Assembly (NCBI RefSeq): GCF_002803985.1
Contig: NZ_CP024963.1
Span: forward strand, 682,001-746,000
DNA length: 64,000 nucleotides
Direction of reading: 5' to 3'
Origin: Williamsoniiplasma luminosum
GTDB taxonomy: Bacteria > Bacillota_I > Bacilli_A > Mycoplasmatales > Mycoplasmataceae
Shown here: one piece after another, positions 34,092 through 42,453 of the stretch
Layout: every line of letters starts with the position of its first letter
How positions within the stretch are numbered: position 1 is the stretch's first letter
The notes under the pieces: generated by a model
What the model was told of the DNA's origin: nothing
The model's database searches: none
Seen by the model: the letters and a program-made list of their open reading frames with translations, nothing else
Made by a program: the position numbers and the translations under genes

Positions 34092-36077
34092 TTATGCGTC
34101 CTTTCTTGTTTTAAGTGTTTTAATAATTTGTTCAGAGATATTTTCAACATTGAAGCCGAATTTATCCATGACCACATCTCCAGGTGCTGATTCACCAAAA
34201 CGATCAATTCCAAATGATAAACCATTTTCACCAACGTATTTAGCTCAACCATAAGTTGTTCCCATTTCGATTGAAACACGTAATGATTTTGCATTTAAAA
34301 TTTGGGCTTTATAATTGGCATCTTGTTTTTCAAATAAAAACATTGATGGCATTGAAACAACACTAGTTGCAATTTTTTTCTTGTTTAAAGCATCAGCAAC
34401 TTTAACAGCTAAATCAACTTCACTACCAGTGGCGATCAAAGTTACTTTAGCATTTGCTTTTGCTTGTAAAACATAAGCACCTTTGCTAACTTCTGCAAAA
34501 ACATCTTGATGTTTTTGCTCAGTTAAATCTTGTCTAGTTAAAACAATACTTGTTGGTGTTTGCTTTGATTCTAAACCAATTTTGTAAGCAGCCATTGTTT
34601 CAGCATAATCAGCTGGACGAATGACATTGTGATTAGGAATTGTTCTTAACATTGCCAATTGTTCAATTGGTTCATGTGTTGGACCATCTTCACCAACAGC
34701 CACAGAATCATGAGTTAAAACAAATAGTTGTTGTAATTTCATTAATGATGCTAAACGTAAAGCTGGTTTCATGTAATCTGTAAAAACAAAGAAAGTTGAA
34801 GCAACTGGAAGAATTCCTCCATGTGCTGCCATTCCGTTATTAATCGCAGTCATTCCAAATTCTCGCACACCATACATCACGTTTCTTCCAACGCGATTTT
34901 TAGGAGTAAAATCTCCATCTAAACCTTTGATTTTAGTTGATGATGATAAATCAGCACTTCCACCCAACATTGTTGGGTTAGCGCGCATAACATTTTCAAA
35001 AATTGACCCAGAACTAATTCTTGTTGCTTGAGTTTTTTGAGGATTGGCAGTTTCTACTTCTTGTTGCGGGAAGTTTCATTTACCATCAATTGCATTCATT
35101 AATTCTTCATATTCGTTTGGGTATGAAGTTTGATATGAATTTAATAATAATTCTCAATTTTTGAAAGTTTGTTTTCCACGTTCCATCACAATTTTTTCAT
35201 AAAACTCATATGTTGATTCTGGCACTTCAAAATCTTTGTATTTTCATCCAAAAAATTCTTCTGTGTGTGCTAAATCTTTTCCTAAAGGAGCTCCATGCAC
35301 AGCACTAGTTCCTTGTTTTGTTGCACCTAATCCAATCACTGTTTTGATTTCAATATATGTTGGTAAATTTGATTTCTTTGCTTTTTCAATTGCTTTGGAA
35401 ATCGCAACAACATCTTCGCCATCTTTGACCAAAATGGTGTTTCATCCAGCTGCTTTAAATCTTTTGTGCATATCTTCTTTGTTAGCTTTGCTAACTTCAG
35501 AATCTAGTTGAATATCATTTGAATCATGAATCACAATTAATTTATTTAAAGTTTGGAATCCAGCAAAAGAAATCGCTTCTTGACTAATTCCTTCTTGTAA
35601 ATCTCCGTCACCAACTAAAACAAAAGTATGGTGATCAATAATGTCTAATCTTGCTTTATTGAATTTAGCGGCCAAAAAAGCTTCAGCCATTGCCATTCCA
35701 ACTCCCATTGTAACCCCTTGTCCTAAAGGACCAGTTGTAACTTCAACTCCATCAGTTAACCCTAATTCAGGGTGACCTGGAGTGTTTGAACCTCATTGTC
35801 TAAAGTTTTTTAAATCGTTAATTGAAACTTTAAAACCAGCAAGGTGCAGCATTGCATAAAGCAATGCTGATCCATGTCCTGCACTCAACACAAAACGATC
35901 ACGATTAAATCATTTAGCTTCTTTTGGATAAAGGTTCATATTCTCTGTAAAAAGAGAGTAAATAATTGGTGCTGCTCCTAAGACAATTCCAGGATGTCCA
36001 GAATTGGCTTTATTTACAGCTTGAATACCAAGCATTCTGATTGCGTTTAAGTTATCATTTCCTTTGTTATTTTTCAT
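34092..36077 (-). CDS. tkt: Transketolase
   Basis: Thiamine-diphosphate enzyme of the non-oxidative pentose phosphate pathway, 661 residues. It has [38 protein letters not shown], the ThDP motif [35 protein letters not shown] and [10 protein letters not shown]. Trp at several sites comes from TGA. Its 5' end overlaps the DUF896 gene by 11 bases and its stop is three bases before the UPF0154 gene, so the three form an operon. Confidence 0.95.
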
Positions 36078-36312
36078 TTTTACCATCTTTCTTTTTTGTT
36101 ATTTCGTTGCCTTGTTCATCAACAATTTTAATATTTTCTAATTGTTGTTTAACTCCTTGGCGAAATATACTAATATATTTATTTCTCAAGAGTTCACGAA
36201 GTTCTTTTTCTTCATCGTTTAATTCTCGAGTTTTTGCAAGTTGGGCAAATTCATTGATTTTAACAATCAATTCATCCATTTGCATTGCTTCTACTTTTTC
36301 ATTTTTCTTCAT
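36067..36312 (-). CDS. DUF896 (YnzC-like, UPF0291) protein
   Basis: An 81-residue helical protein with KINEFAQLAKTRELNDEEKELR and IFRQGVKQQLENIKIVD, the DUF896 core. The function of the family is unknown. ATG 36312 is the first possible start; a stop in frame lies 12 bases upstream. The promoter places the transcript start on or next to this ATG, with no ribosome-binding site. A later start at Met10 or Met12 would also keep the core. It leads the operon with tkt and the UPF0154 gene. Confidence 0.85.
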   Translation of the reverse strand: MKKNEKVEAMQMDELIVKINEFAQLAKTRELNDEEKELRELLRNKYISIFRQGVKQQLENIKIVDEQGNEITKKKDGKNEK

Positions 36313-36318
36313 ACTTTT

Positions 36319-36347
36319 ATTTTAATTACAATTTGGATTCATTACAA
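36319..36347 (-). promoter_or_regulatory. Promoter of DUF896-tkt-UPF0154, placed for a leaderless start
   Basis: Minus-strand TTGTAA (36342-36347) and TAAAAT (36319-36324) are 17 bases apart. Counting seven bases from the -10 puts +1 at 36312, the A of the ATG. Confidence 0.6.
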
Positions 36348-36387
36348 AATTTGTTGTCCTTAATAATTTATTTATTTCAAAGATAAT

Positions 36388-36424
36388 AATCATTTTGACT
36401 GAAATATTTTCAGTCAAAATGATT
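36388..36424. repeat. Perfect 17-bp inverted repeat
   Basis: AATCATTTTGACTGAAA (36388-36404) and its exact complement (36408-36424) enclose TAT. It lies between the end of yqeH and the DUF896 promoter. The T tract on the minus strand is weak (ATTATCTTTG), so it may be a poor terminator for yqeH or a protein-binding palindrome. Confidence 0.7.
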
Positions 36425-36453
36425 TATATTTGCTTATAAAACAATATTAATTC

Positions 36454-36493
36454 AAGAAAATGAACAAATGCCTAACATTTTGTTAATTTTCTT
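36454..36493 (-). terminator. Imperfect hairpin, possible yqeH terminator
   Basis: AAGAAAATGAACAAATG (36454-36470) pairs with the region 36476-36493 with one mismatch and one bulge. Tail on the minus strand is TTGAATTAAT, so termination is uncertain. The rest of 36313-36543 shows only the DUF896 promoter and the palindrome at 36388. Confidence 0.4.
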
Positions 36494-36543
36494 ATTCTTC
36501 CCTTCTTTTATAATCTTTTAAATTATAAACCCAAAACCGCATT

Positions 36544-37644
36544 TTAGATTAATGCTTTTCTCAAATAAATCATTTTTTCAAAATCATTTTTATATTTTTC
36601 ATTCAGAATGGTGATGGAAAATTCCATCTTTTCAAAATTTTTCAACGATACTCACCCTAATCCTGAAATAACAATATCAATTTCTTTATCTTTGATATTT
36701 TTTAATTTTCAAAGATATGGATTGATTGTTGAATCGATTAATTGGGGCTTTAATAGATTCAAATTCTTTTCTCAATATCGAACAACATTTTCGGTTTTAG
36801 TTCTGTGAATATCAATTTGAGATGAACTATAAAAATGAATATCATTAGTTTTGTTATTTTTAAAATCAAAGTTAATTGAGAAAAAACCACCAACAACAAT
36901 ACTTTGACCACTCTCTAATTGATATGTGTATTGTTTCATTTCTTTTTTGAAATAGAAATATTTCATTTGATCAACACTTGCTAAATTAGAAAGACTATTT
37001 TTTTTATTAATTCCAGGAGTGTCAAAAAAACTAATTTCATCATCTAAAGCAATTTTTATTTCATTTAAAGTTGTATTAAAAAACGGTGAAATGACTGTTT
37101 TAGATGTTAAGTTAGCTTCTCTTAATAAAGCTGTTATCAAACTTGATTTCCCAGCATTGGAAAAACCAATAAAGTATTTATTACCTTTTTCTTTTTTAAC
37201 AAACCCTAACAAATGTTTAATTGAGTCTTGATTAAAACTTGAAACAGTTGTGAATTTTAAATCTTTAATTTCTGAATCTGAAAATGCTTCTTTAACATAA
37301 TTTAAAATTTTAGTTTGTTTAATTGATTTGGGCATTAAATCAATTTTATTCACCAAAACAATAACTCTTTCATTTTGGATCAAGGCTTCTAATTTAATAT
37401 CTCTTGAATTTTTGATGTCTAAAACATCAATGACATAAAAAATTATTTTAGAATCTTTTCTTGAAACAATTTTTTTGATATTTTCAAAAAATGGTTGAGT
37501 TTCAATTTCATAAGAATTATATTCACCATAATTTTTCATTTTAAAACATCTTAAACAATAGTCATTTTCCATTTTTATTGCAAAACCTATTTTTTTTGAA
37601 TCTTGAATTTGTAATTCAACTCCACAGCCAACACATGTTTTCAT
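36544..37644 (-). CDS. yqeH: Circularly permuted GTPase YqeH, ribosome biogenesis
   Basis: GTPase needed for 30S subunit assembly, 366 residues. The N-terminal zinc finger is CVGCGVELQ with YCLRCFKMKNYGEYN. GTPase motifs occur in permuted order: G4 LVNKIDLMPKS, then G1 GFSNAGKSSL, then G3 FFDTPGI. This permutation defines the family. The C-terminal part carries two TGA-encoded Trp. It starts ten bases after the stop of the DEDD-like gene, with GTAGGAG between, and is probably co-transcribed with it. Confidence 0.93.
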
Positions 37645-37654
37645 TTCTATTCTC

Positions 37655-38569
37655 CTACTTTAAATATTTATTATTTTTGCTATAACCAAATTCATATCAA
37701 AAATCTAATAAATATAACATTTTTAAAACATCATTATAGCAATGCACTTTGGCTTTTTTTACATCTTTATTTCATTGTAAAAAATCTAATTGATTAGGTT
37801 CTGGCAAACTTAAAAATTTTAAAGCACTCATTGATAAACCATAAATGTCATCATGATCTTCTAATTTAGAAGAATTAAAAACTTCAACAAAATATTCAAA
37901 AAATTTCTTCAAACTCGGAATTTGAATTGTTTCCATTCCAAGTGAACCTTTTTTTAATTTTGCTGGATCATAGAATTCTTCTCCATTTTCTTTTTTATTA
38001 ACAAATGACATAGATTTACCTAAAATATCATAAACATCCAATGTATTTACAGAATATAGGCCTGTAATTGGATCTTTAATAAATAATGAACTTTTTTTAT
38101 TTTTTAATAGAGCTTTATTTTCATTGATTCAAGAATTGAAAATTTCTTTATCATTGCTTGAACCAGCCAAAACAATCGTTTTGATTTTTTTGGCAATTAA
38201 CATATTCAAAAAACTTTTAACCATATGATTATATTGAGTATAAAAATCATATTTTTTATCATTGTGTTTGCGTTTTATAGTCATCGATTTAATTGCTTGA
38301 TGATTATTTCTGAGACTTATTTCTTTGAAATTTTTTGCAAAGGAATACTGAATGATGTAAACCAACGATTTATTTTTTTTATTATACAATGGATTTTTCA
38401 TGTCAGTTTTATCATGAGAACGATTAAAAAACTCAGTATCTAAGATAATGATTGGCAATTTAATACTATTAAGATTTTTAACTAATTCTTCTTTATCTAA
38501 GAAGAAACCTTGATGATCATTGATTTTAAATTCATTTTCGGTTACTTTTTCAATTTTTTTTAGCTTCAT
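37655..38569 (-). CDS. DEDD-exonuclease-like protein of unknown role
   Basis: Reading TGA as Trp joins two pieces into 304 residues. I do not recognise a named family, but the acidic motifs of DEDD 3'-5' exonucleases can be placed: IIILDTEFFNR (D44, E46), VLAGSSNDKEIFNSW (D140) and, near the end, KVHCYNDVLKMLY (H276, D280). The last motif is H-x3-D, whereas DEDDh enzymes have H-x4-D and DEDDy enzymes Y-x3-D. The gene is tightly joined to yqeH, which would fit RNA processing, but that is inference. Spacing and context are the only further clues. Confidence 0.7.
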
Positions 38570-38627
38570 TTTTCCTCTATCATAATATATATTTTACATT
38601 TTTATTTTTTTAAAGTATTTAAATTTA

Positions 38628-38633
38628 TATAAT
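38628..38633 (+). promoter_or_regulatory. -10 box of the gene at 38652
   Basis: TATAAT lies 18 bases before ATG 38652; GAGG (38641-38644) is the ribosome-binding site. The divergent gene starts 82 bases away, so this short A/T-rich region holds both promoters. Confidence 0.45.
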
Positions 38634-38651
38634 TAAACTAGAGGTACAAAT

Positions 38652-39383
38652 ATGAATGAAAAAAAATTACTAAAAGAAGTGATCGACAATTCTATAATCG
38701 AATGATTTAAATTGACTTCAAATCAAGAGTTGAACAAAGTTAGGGAAAATTTACAAGTTATTAAATCCAATTTGCCATTGTTTGAAAAATCAATAGATTT
38801 TGATGGAGAACTGCGCAAAACCGAAACTCAATTTGGAGCAATTCAAACAGTTGCTGACATCAAATTCCTAGTTTCAAAACCAGAAATGAGTTTAGAAACT
38901 ATGATGTTAGGAGATATGTCTAAATTAATGGAAAATATGTTTTCTAACATGTTTAACTCTTTTAATAAAGGTGTTAATTCTGTTTTAAACATCAGAACTG
39001 TTCTTGATGAAAAAATTGGATTAGAAGAGCCCTTTGATCAAATTGATCCAAAAGATATTGAATATTTATGTTTTGTAGAATTGAAAAAAATTCACGAAAA
39101 ATTAAAAGATTTAATTAGCTCTGATCAAAACGATTGTGAAAATGTTTATTCTGAATATGAACAAATGGTAAACAGCACTGACTTGGATTTTATAATGCAA
39201 AAAAATGAAATGATCCAAAGATATTATTTAAAATTAAAACCAAATCATGTTATGGAAAATATGATGATTGGTGGAACTGATGAAATGCAAAAAGAAATTC
39301 TTGCCTTTCAAAATGTTGTAAATATCACTGGTGAAATTGAGTTATTTATTAAGCTGTTCAAGATTATAAAAGCAAAAATATAA
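38652..39383 (+). CDS. Hypothetical helical protein
   Basis: The family is not recognised. ATG 38652 gives 243 residues with one TGA-encoded Trp near residue 18. It is soluble and mainly helical. A Met-rich centre (MLGDMSKLMENMFSNMFNSF) and a Met-rich motif near the end (HVMENMMIGGTDEMQ) stand out. It is divergent from the DEDD-like gene and convergent with ruvB, whose stop is one base away. Its stop lies in the shared terminator. Confidence 0.7.
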
Positions 39384-39408
39384 GTTATTTCAAATAACTT
39401 ATATTTTT
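39375..39408 (+). terminator. Bidirectional terminator between the gene at 38652 and ruvB
   Basis: AAAATATAAGTTATTT and AAATAACTTATATTTT flank a single C; T and A tracts lie outside. It contains the stop codons of both genes. Confidence 0.8.
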
Positions 39409-40326
39409 TATGTATTCAATTCCTTGCTCGGTTATAACTCTTCCTTTTGGTGTTCTAATTATGAATGAATTCCTAATTAACAAAGGTTCAATAAAATGTA
39501 AAATATGATCTTGATTTAAATTTAAATATTGAGACATGTTATTTAAACCTAAAATTTTATGCGAATTTAAATAATTTAAATATTTAATATCATTCAAAAT
39601 TAAACCTTTGGGATATATTTCCATTCTATGTAAAATGTCATGTAAATATTTTTCATCAACTAAATCTTTATCATCGTTAATAACAAAATCATGAATTCGT
39701 TTCAATAAATTAATTGCAATTCTTGGTGTGCTTCTTGAATGATTAGCCAAAATTTTTGAACATGATGGTGCAAAATTTAAATTTAGTTTTTGTGCATTAA
39801 TCATGATTAAATCTTCAATTTCATTTAAATTATAATTGTCCAATTCAAATTTAATTGGAAATCGATTCAAAAATGGATCGGCCAATCTGCTAATTTCTGT
39901 TGTTGCAACAATTAAAGTAAAATCAGGTATTTTTAAATTAATGATTTTTGAATTGTATTCTTTTCCAATGATTACATTCAATTTTCCATCTTCTAAAATC
40001 GGATATAGCACTTCTAATAATTCTTTAGATAGAGCATGAACTTCGTCAATAAATAAAATGTCATTTTCTTTAATAAAAGATAAGACAGAAACCAAATCAC
40101 TTTGTTTTTGCAAACTTGGTCCGTTTAAATAATGCATTTTAACTTTTAAAATTTTGGCTAATAAAAAGGCTAATGAGGTTTTACCCATCCCACTTGAACC
40201 AGATATAACTATATGATCCAAAACTTTTTTTTGTTTAATCGCGGAGTTAACAAAAACTTTTAAATTTTGAATAATTTTTTTTTGGCCAAAATATTCAGCC
40301 CATGTTTCTGGTCTAAAGTTGTTCAT
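39385..40326 (-). CDS. ruvB: Holliday junction helicase subunit RuvB
   Basis: Hexameric AAA+ motor that drives branch migration with RuvA. The 313-residue protein has the RuvB start RPETWAEYFGQKKI, Walker A SGSSGMGKTS, Walker B ILFIDEVHAL, sensor 1 VATTEISRLADPFLNRF, and the C-terminal winged-helix end RNSFIIRTPKGRVITEQG. Canonical GPPGLGKT is replaced by GSSGMGKT, which still fits the P-loop. Its start overlaps the end of ruvA by 14 bases. Confidence 0.93.
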   Translation of the reverse strand: MNNFRPETWAEYFGQKKIIQNLKVFVNSAIKQKKVLDHIVISGSSGMGKTSLAFLLAKILKVKMHYLNGPSLQKQSDLVSVLSFIKENDILFIDEVHALSKELLEVLYPILEDGKLNVIIGKEYNSKIINLKIPDFTLIVATTEISRLADPFLNRFPIKFELDNYNLNEIEDLIMINAQKLNLNFAPSCSKILANHSRSTPRIAINLLKRIHDFVINDDKDLVDEKYLHDILHRMEIYPKGLILNDIKYLNYLNSHKILGLNNMSQYLNLNQDHILHFIEPLLIRNSFIIRTPKGRVITEQGIEYIKNISYLK

Positions 40327-40879
40327 AATTTAACTGTGATAATTTTTTCAAGCTATTTTTTAATAATTCATCTAAACTTAGTTTAGGATCAATTAACTTA
40401 ATCACTGAAAAAATCTCTTTCTTTTTATAACCCATTTTTTCTAAAGCATTGTAAACATCCAATTGTTTGTTGTTAAATTCATAATTAAAATATTTTTTGT
40501 TTAATTCAAACAAAATATTTTTTGCAGTAAAAGTTCCAATCCCTCTGATTGACAAGATTTTTTCAAAATCTTGTTTTTCGATAATTTGCATTCAAACATC
40601 CAATTCGAATTTTTCCAATATATTGACAGCCGTTTTCGGCCCCACAGTTCTGATTTGTACTAAATCATTAAAAGCATCTCTCAATTTTTCATCAAGAAAC
40701 CCATAACTATATTTTTGAAATTCCGTTTCAAAATCAACAACATATAATTTAATATTTTCACCAACAATAATTTTCTCATTTTTCAGATTGATGAAAATAA
40801 ATTTAAAACCTTGGTTGTTATTTTCTAAAATAATTTCTTCATTTTGTATTTTTATTACTTTTCCAATTAAATAATCCAT
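40313..40879 (-). CDS. ruvA: Holliday junction binding protein RuvA
   Basis: Tetrameric junction-binding partner of RuvB, 188 residues once the TGA at 40592 is read as Trp. It has the N-terminal OB fold (MDYLIGKVIKIQNEEIILEN), helix-hairpin-helix motifs VQIRTVGPKTAVNILEKF and LSIRGIGTFTAKNIL, and a C-terminal helical domain III (NALEKMGYKKKEIFSVIKLI). The domains are complete. No ruvC is in the window; Mollicutes often use RecU instead. Confidence 0.92.
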
Positions 40880-40901
40880 TTAATCCCCTTAATAGATTAG
40901 G

Positions 40902-40941
40902 AAAAAATAAAAAAAATAACCCTTTTTTCGGTTATTTTTTT
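40902..40941 (-). terminator. Terminator after rpsU
   Basis: On the minus strand AAAAAATAACC and GGTTATTTTTT form the stem and a long T-rich tail follows. Confidence 0.8.
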
Positions 40942-40944
40942 AAA

Positions 40945-41109
40945 CTATTTGTATTTACGGTTTTGTTTTTGCTTGTAAATACGTTTTTCTTTTTTACTTA
41001 AGTGGTATTCTCGTTTACGAGCTTCTGCCTTATTAGCAGATGCTACTTTTTGGAAACGTTTTAACGCTTTTTCAATTGGTTCACCTTCGTGGACTGTAAT
41101 TGATGCCAT
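40945..41109 (-). CDS. rpsU: 30S ribosomal protein S21
   Basis: A 54-residue basic protein missed by length cut-offs. It begins MASITVHEGEPIEKALKRF and continues with ARKREYHLSKKEKRIYK, the S21 pattern. ATG 41109 follows an AGGTG site. It is followed directly by its own terminator. S21 is near the mRNA platform of the small subunit. Confidence 0.93.
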   Translation of the reverse strand: MASITVHEGEPIEKALKRFQKVASANKAEARKREYHLSKKEKRIYKQKQNRKYK

Positions 41110-41166
41110 TTTTAAATTCACCTGCCAATTCTCTTATATTATTCTACACAAAAATCAGAGGAAAAA

Positions 41167-42375
41167 CTACTTAATTTTTTTGCTATTTAATTTAATCTCT
41201 TCATTATTTTCGTTTCTTAAATAAATAATTGTTTGCAGATTTCCAAAAAAATCATTTTGGTCCTTAATATCATAAATAACATAATCTTTATTTTTATAAT
41301 TTAAAGTATTACCAATTTTTAAATCACCATTATGATTAATAACGTTTGATGTGGTTGGAAAACCATATTCCTTTTCGTTCAAAGTAAGAATCGTATCGGT
41401 CCCGTATTTGGCTTCCATATCCTTTAAAAAATCAAAAGCTTGTTGGGTTTCAACGTTTTGATCATCTTCATCATTTGTTTCAAAATTTGTGTCAAATTCT
41501 TCTAACTCATGATTAAAAAATGCTGTATCATCTAAATTTTGAGTTCCATTATCTTCTTCTAAAGTTGAATCAAAAATTTCTGGATTAATTGAATATGTGG
41601 GTTCAAAACTAGCAGATTGTTCATCCACAATATCTTTAAAAGTTATTTCTTCAGTTTTTGATTCCAATATAATCGTTGTTGTTTTATCGTCAGTTTCAAT
41701 TTCATACAAGGTTTGATTTAGTTCTAAATCACTTGACTCTGATGGATGATTTGAATTAAAGATTTTTTGTTTTTCTTCAAACGAAAGGGTGAAATCGTTC
41801 AAAGATTCATCTTTATCATAATCAGAAAAAATATCACCAAAATCTTTATTGATTGTCGGATCTTTATCAAGCATGATAGTTAAAGTTTCTTGTAACTCTT
41901 CATCTGACATACTATCAATAACTTGATCCATAATTTTATTAGCATCAATTTTTTGCGGAATAATCGGCTGTGATTCTTCATAAGAATCACGCATCATTTT
42001 TGACAATTCTTCAATTCTGGCTTGTTCTTTTCTTCTTTGTGCAACTAGTGCTTCATTATTATTATCACGGTCTAAGTGATTTTTTTCATCTTGTAAATTT
42101 GTTGGTTGAATATTTTCTTCTGGGTTTGATGCAATTTGTTCAATGCGTTTTTTATATTTTTCAAAAGCATTACTTTTGTCTTTGTTTTTATCGTTCAATC
42201 AAATCACGTACATGATATAGCGTCTAATTTCTAAAATCATATAATCATCATAGCCATAAAGTTCATTCGAGAGTAAACTAAAAATAGCATCCTCGCCTAA
42301 ATTTAAATCGACTAATTCATCAATTTTGTTTCTTATTTTTTGGGTTAAATATTCATCAATCAATACTTTTTTCAT
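41167..42375 (-). CDS. Hypothetical acidic protein
   Basis: The family is not recognised. ATG 42375 follows AGAAGG and gives 402 residues; a TGA-encoded Trp near residue 58 hides the first 59 residues under the standard code. Residues 1-85 are helical (YLTQKIRNKIDELVDLNLGE). Residues about 110-330 are strongly acidic, rich in Asp, Glu, Asn and Thr, and probably disordered. The last 70 residues look like a small beta-rich domain (LKIGNTLNYKNKDYVIYDI). It could be a cytoskeletal or scaffold protein. It sits between the P-type ATPase and rpsU. Confidence 0.75.
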
Positions 42376-42423
42376 TTTGTACCTTCTTATCTTTTTAATT
42401 ATAACTTACAAAATAATAAAAAC

Positions 42424-42449
42424 TAAAAAAGTAAGGTTAACCTTACTTC
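42424..42449 (-). terminator. Terminator after the P-type ATPase gene
   Basis: AGTAAGGTTAACCTTACT (42430-42447) is a perfect palindrome; on the minus strand it runs into TTTTTT. Confidence 0.75.
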
Positions 42450-42453
42450 AAAA

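Noticed and set aside
34088-34294. A 68-residue minus-strand frame at the end of tkt
   Set aside because: It overlaps the transketolase C-terminus in another frame and has no family resemblance.
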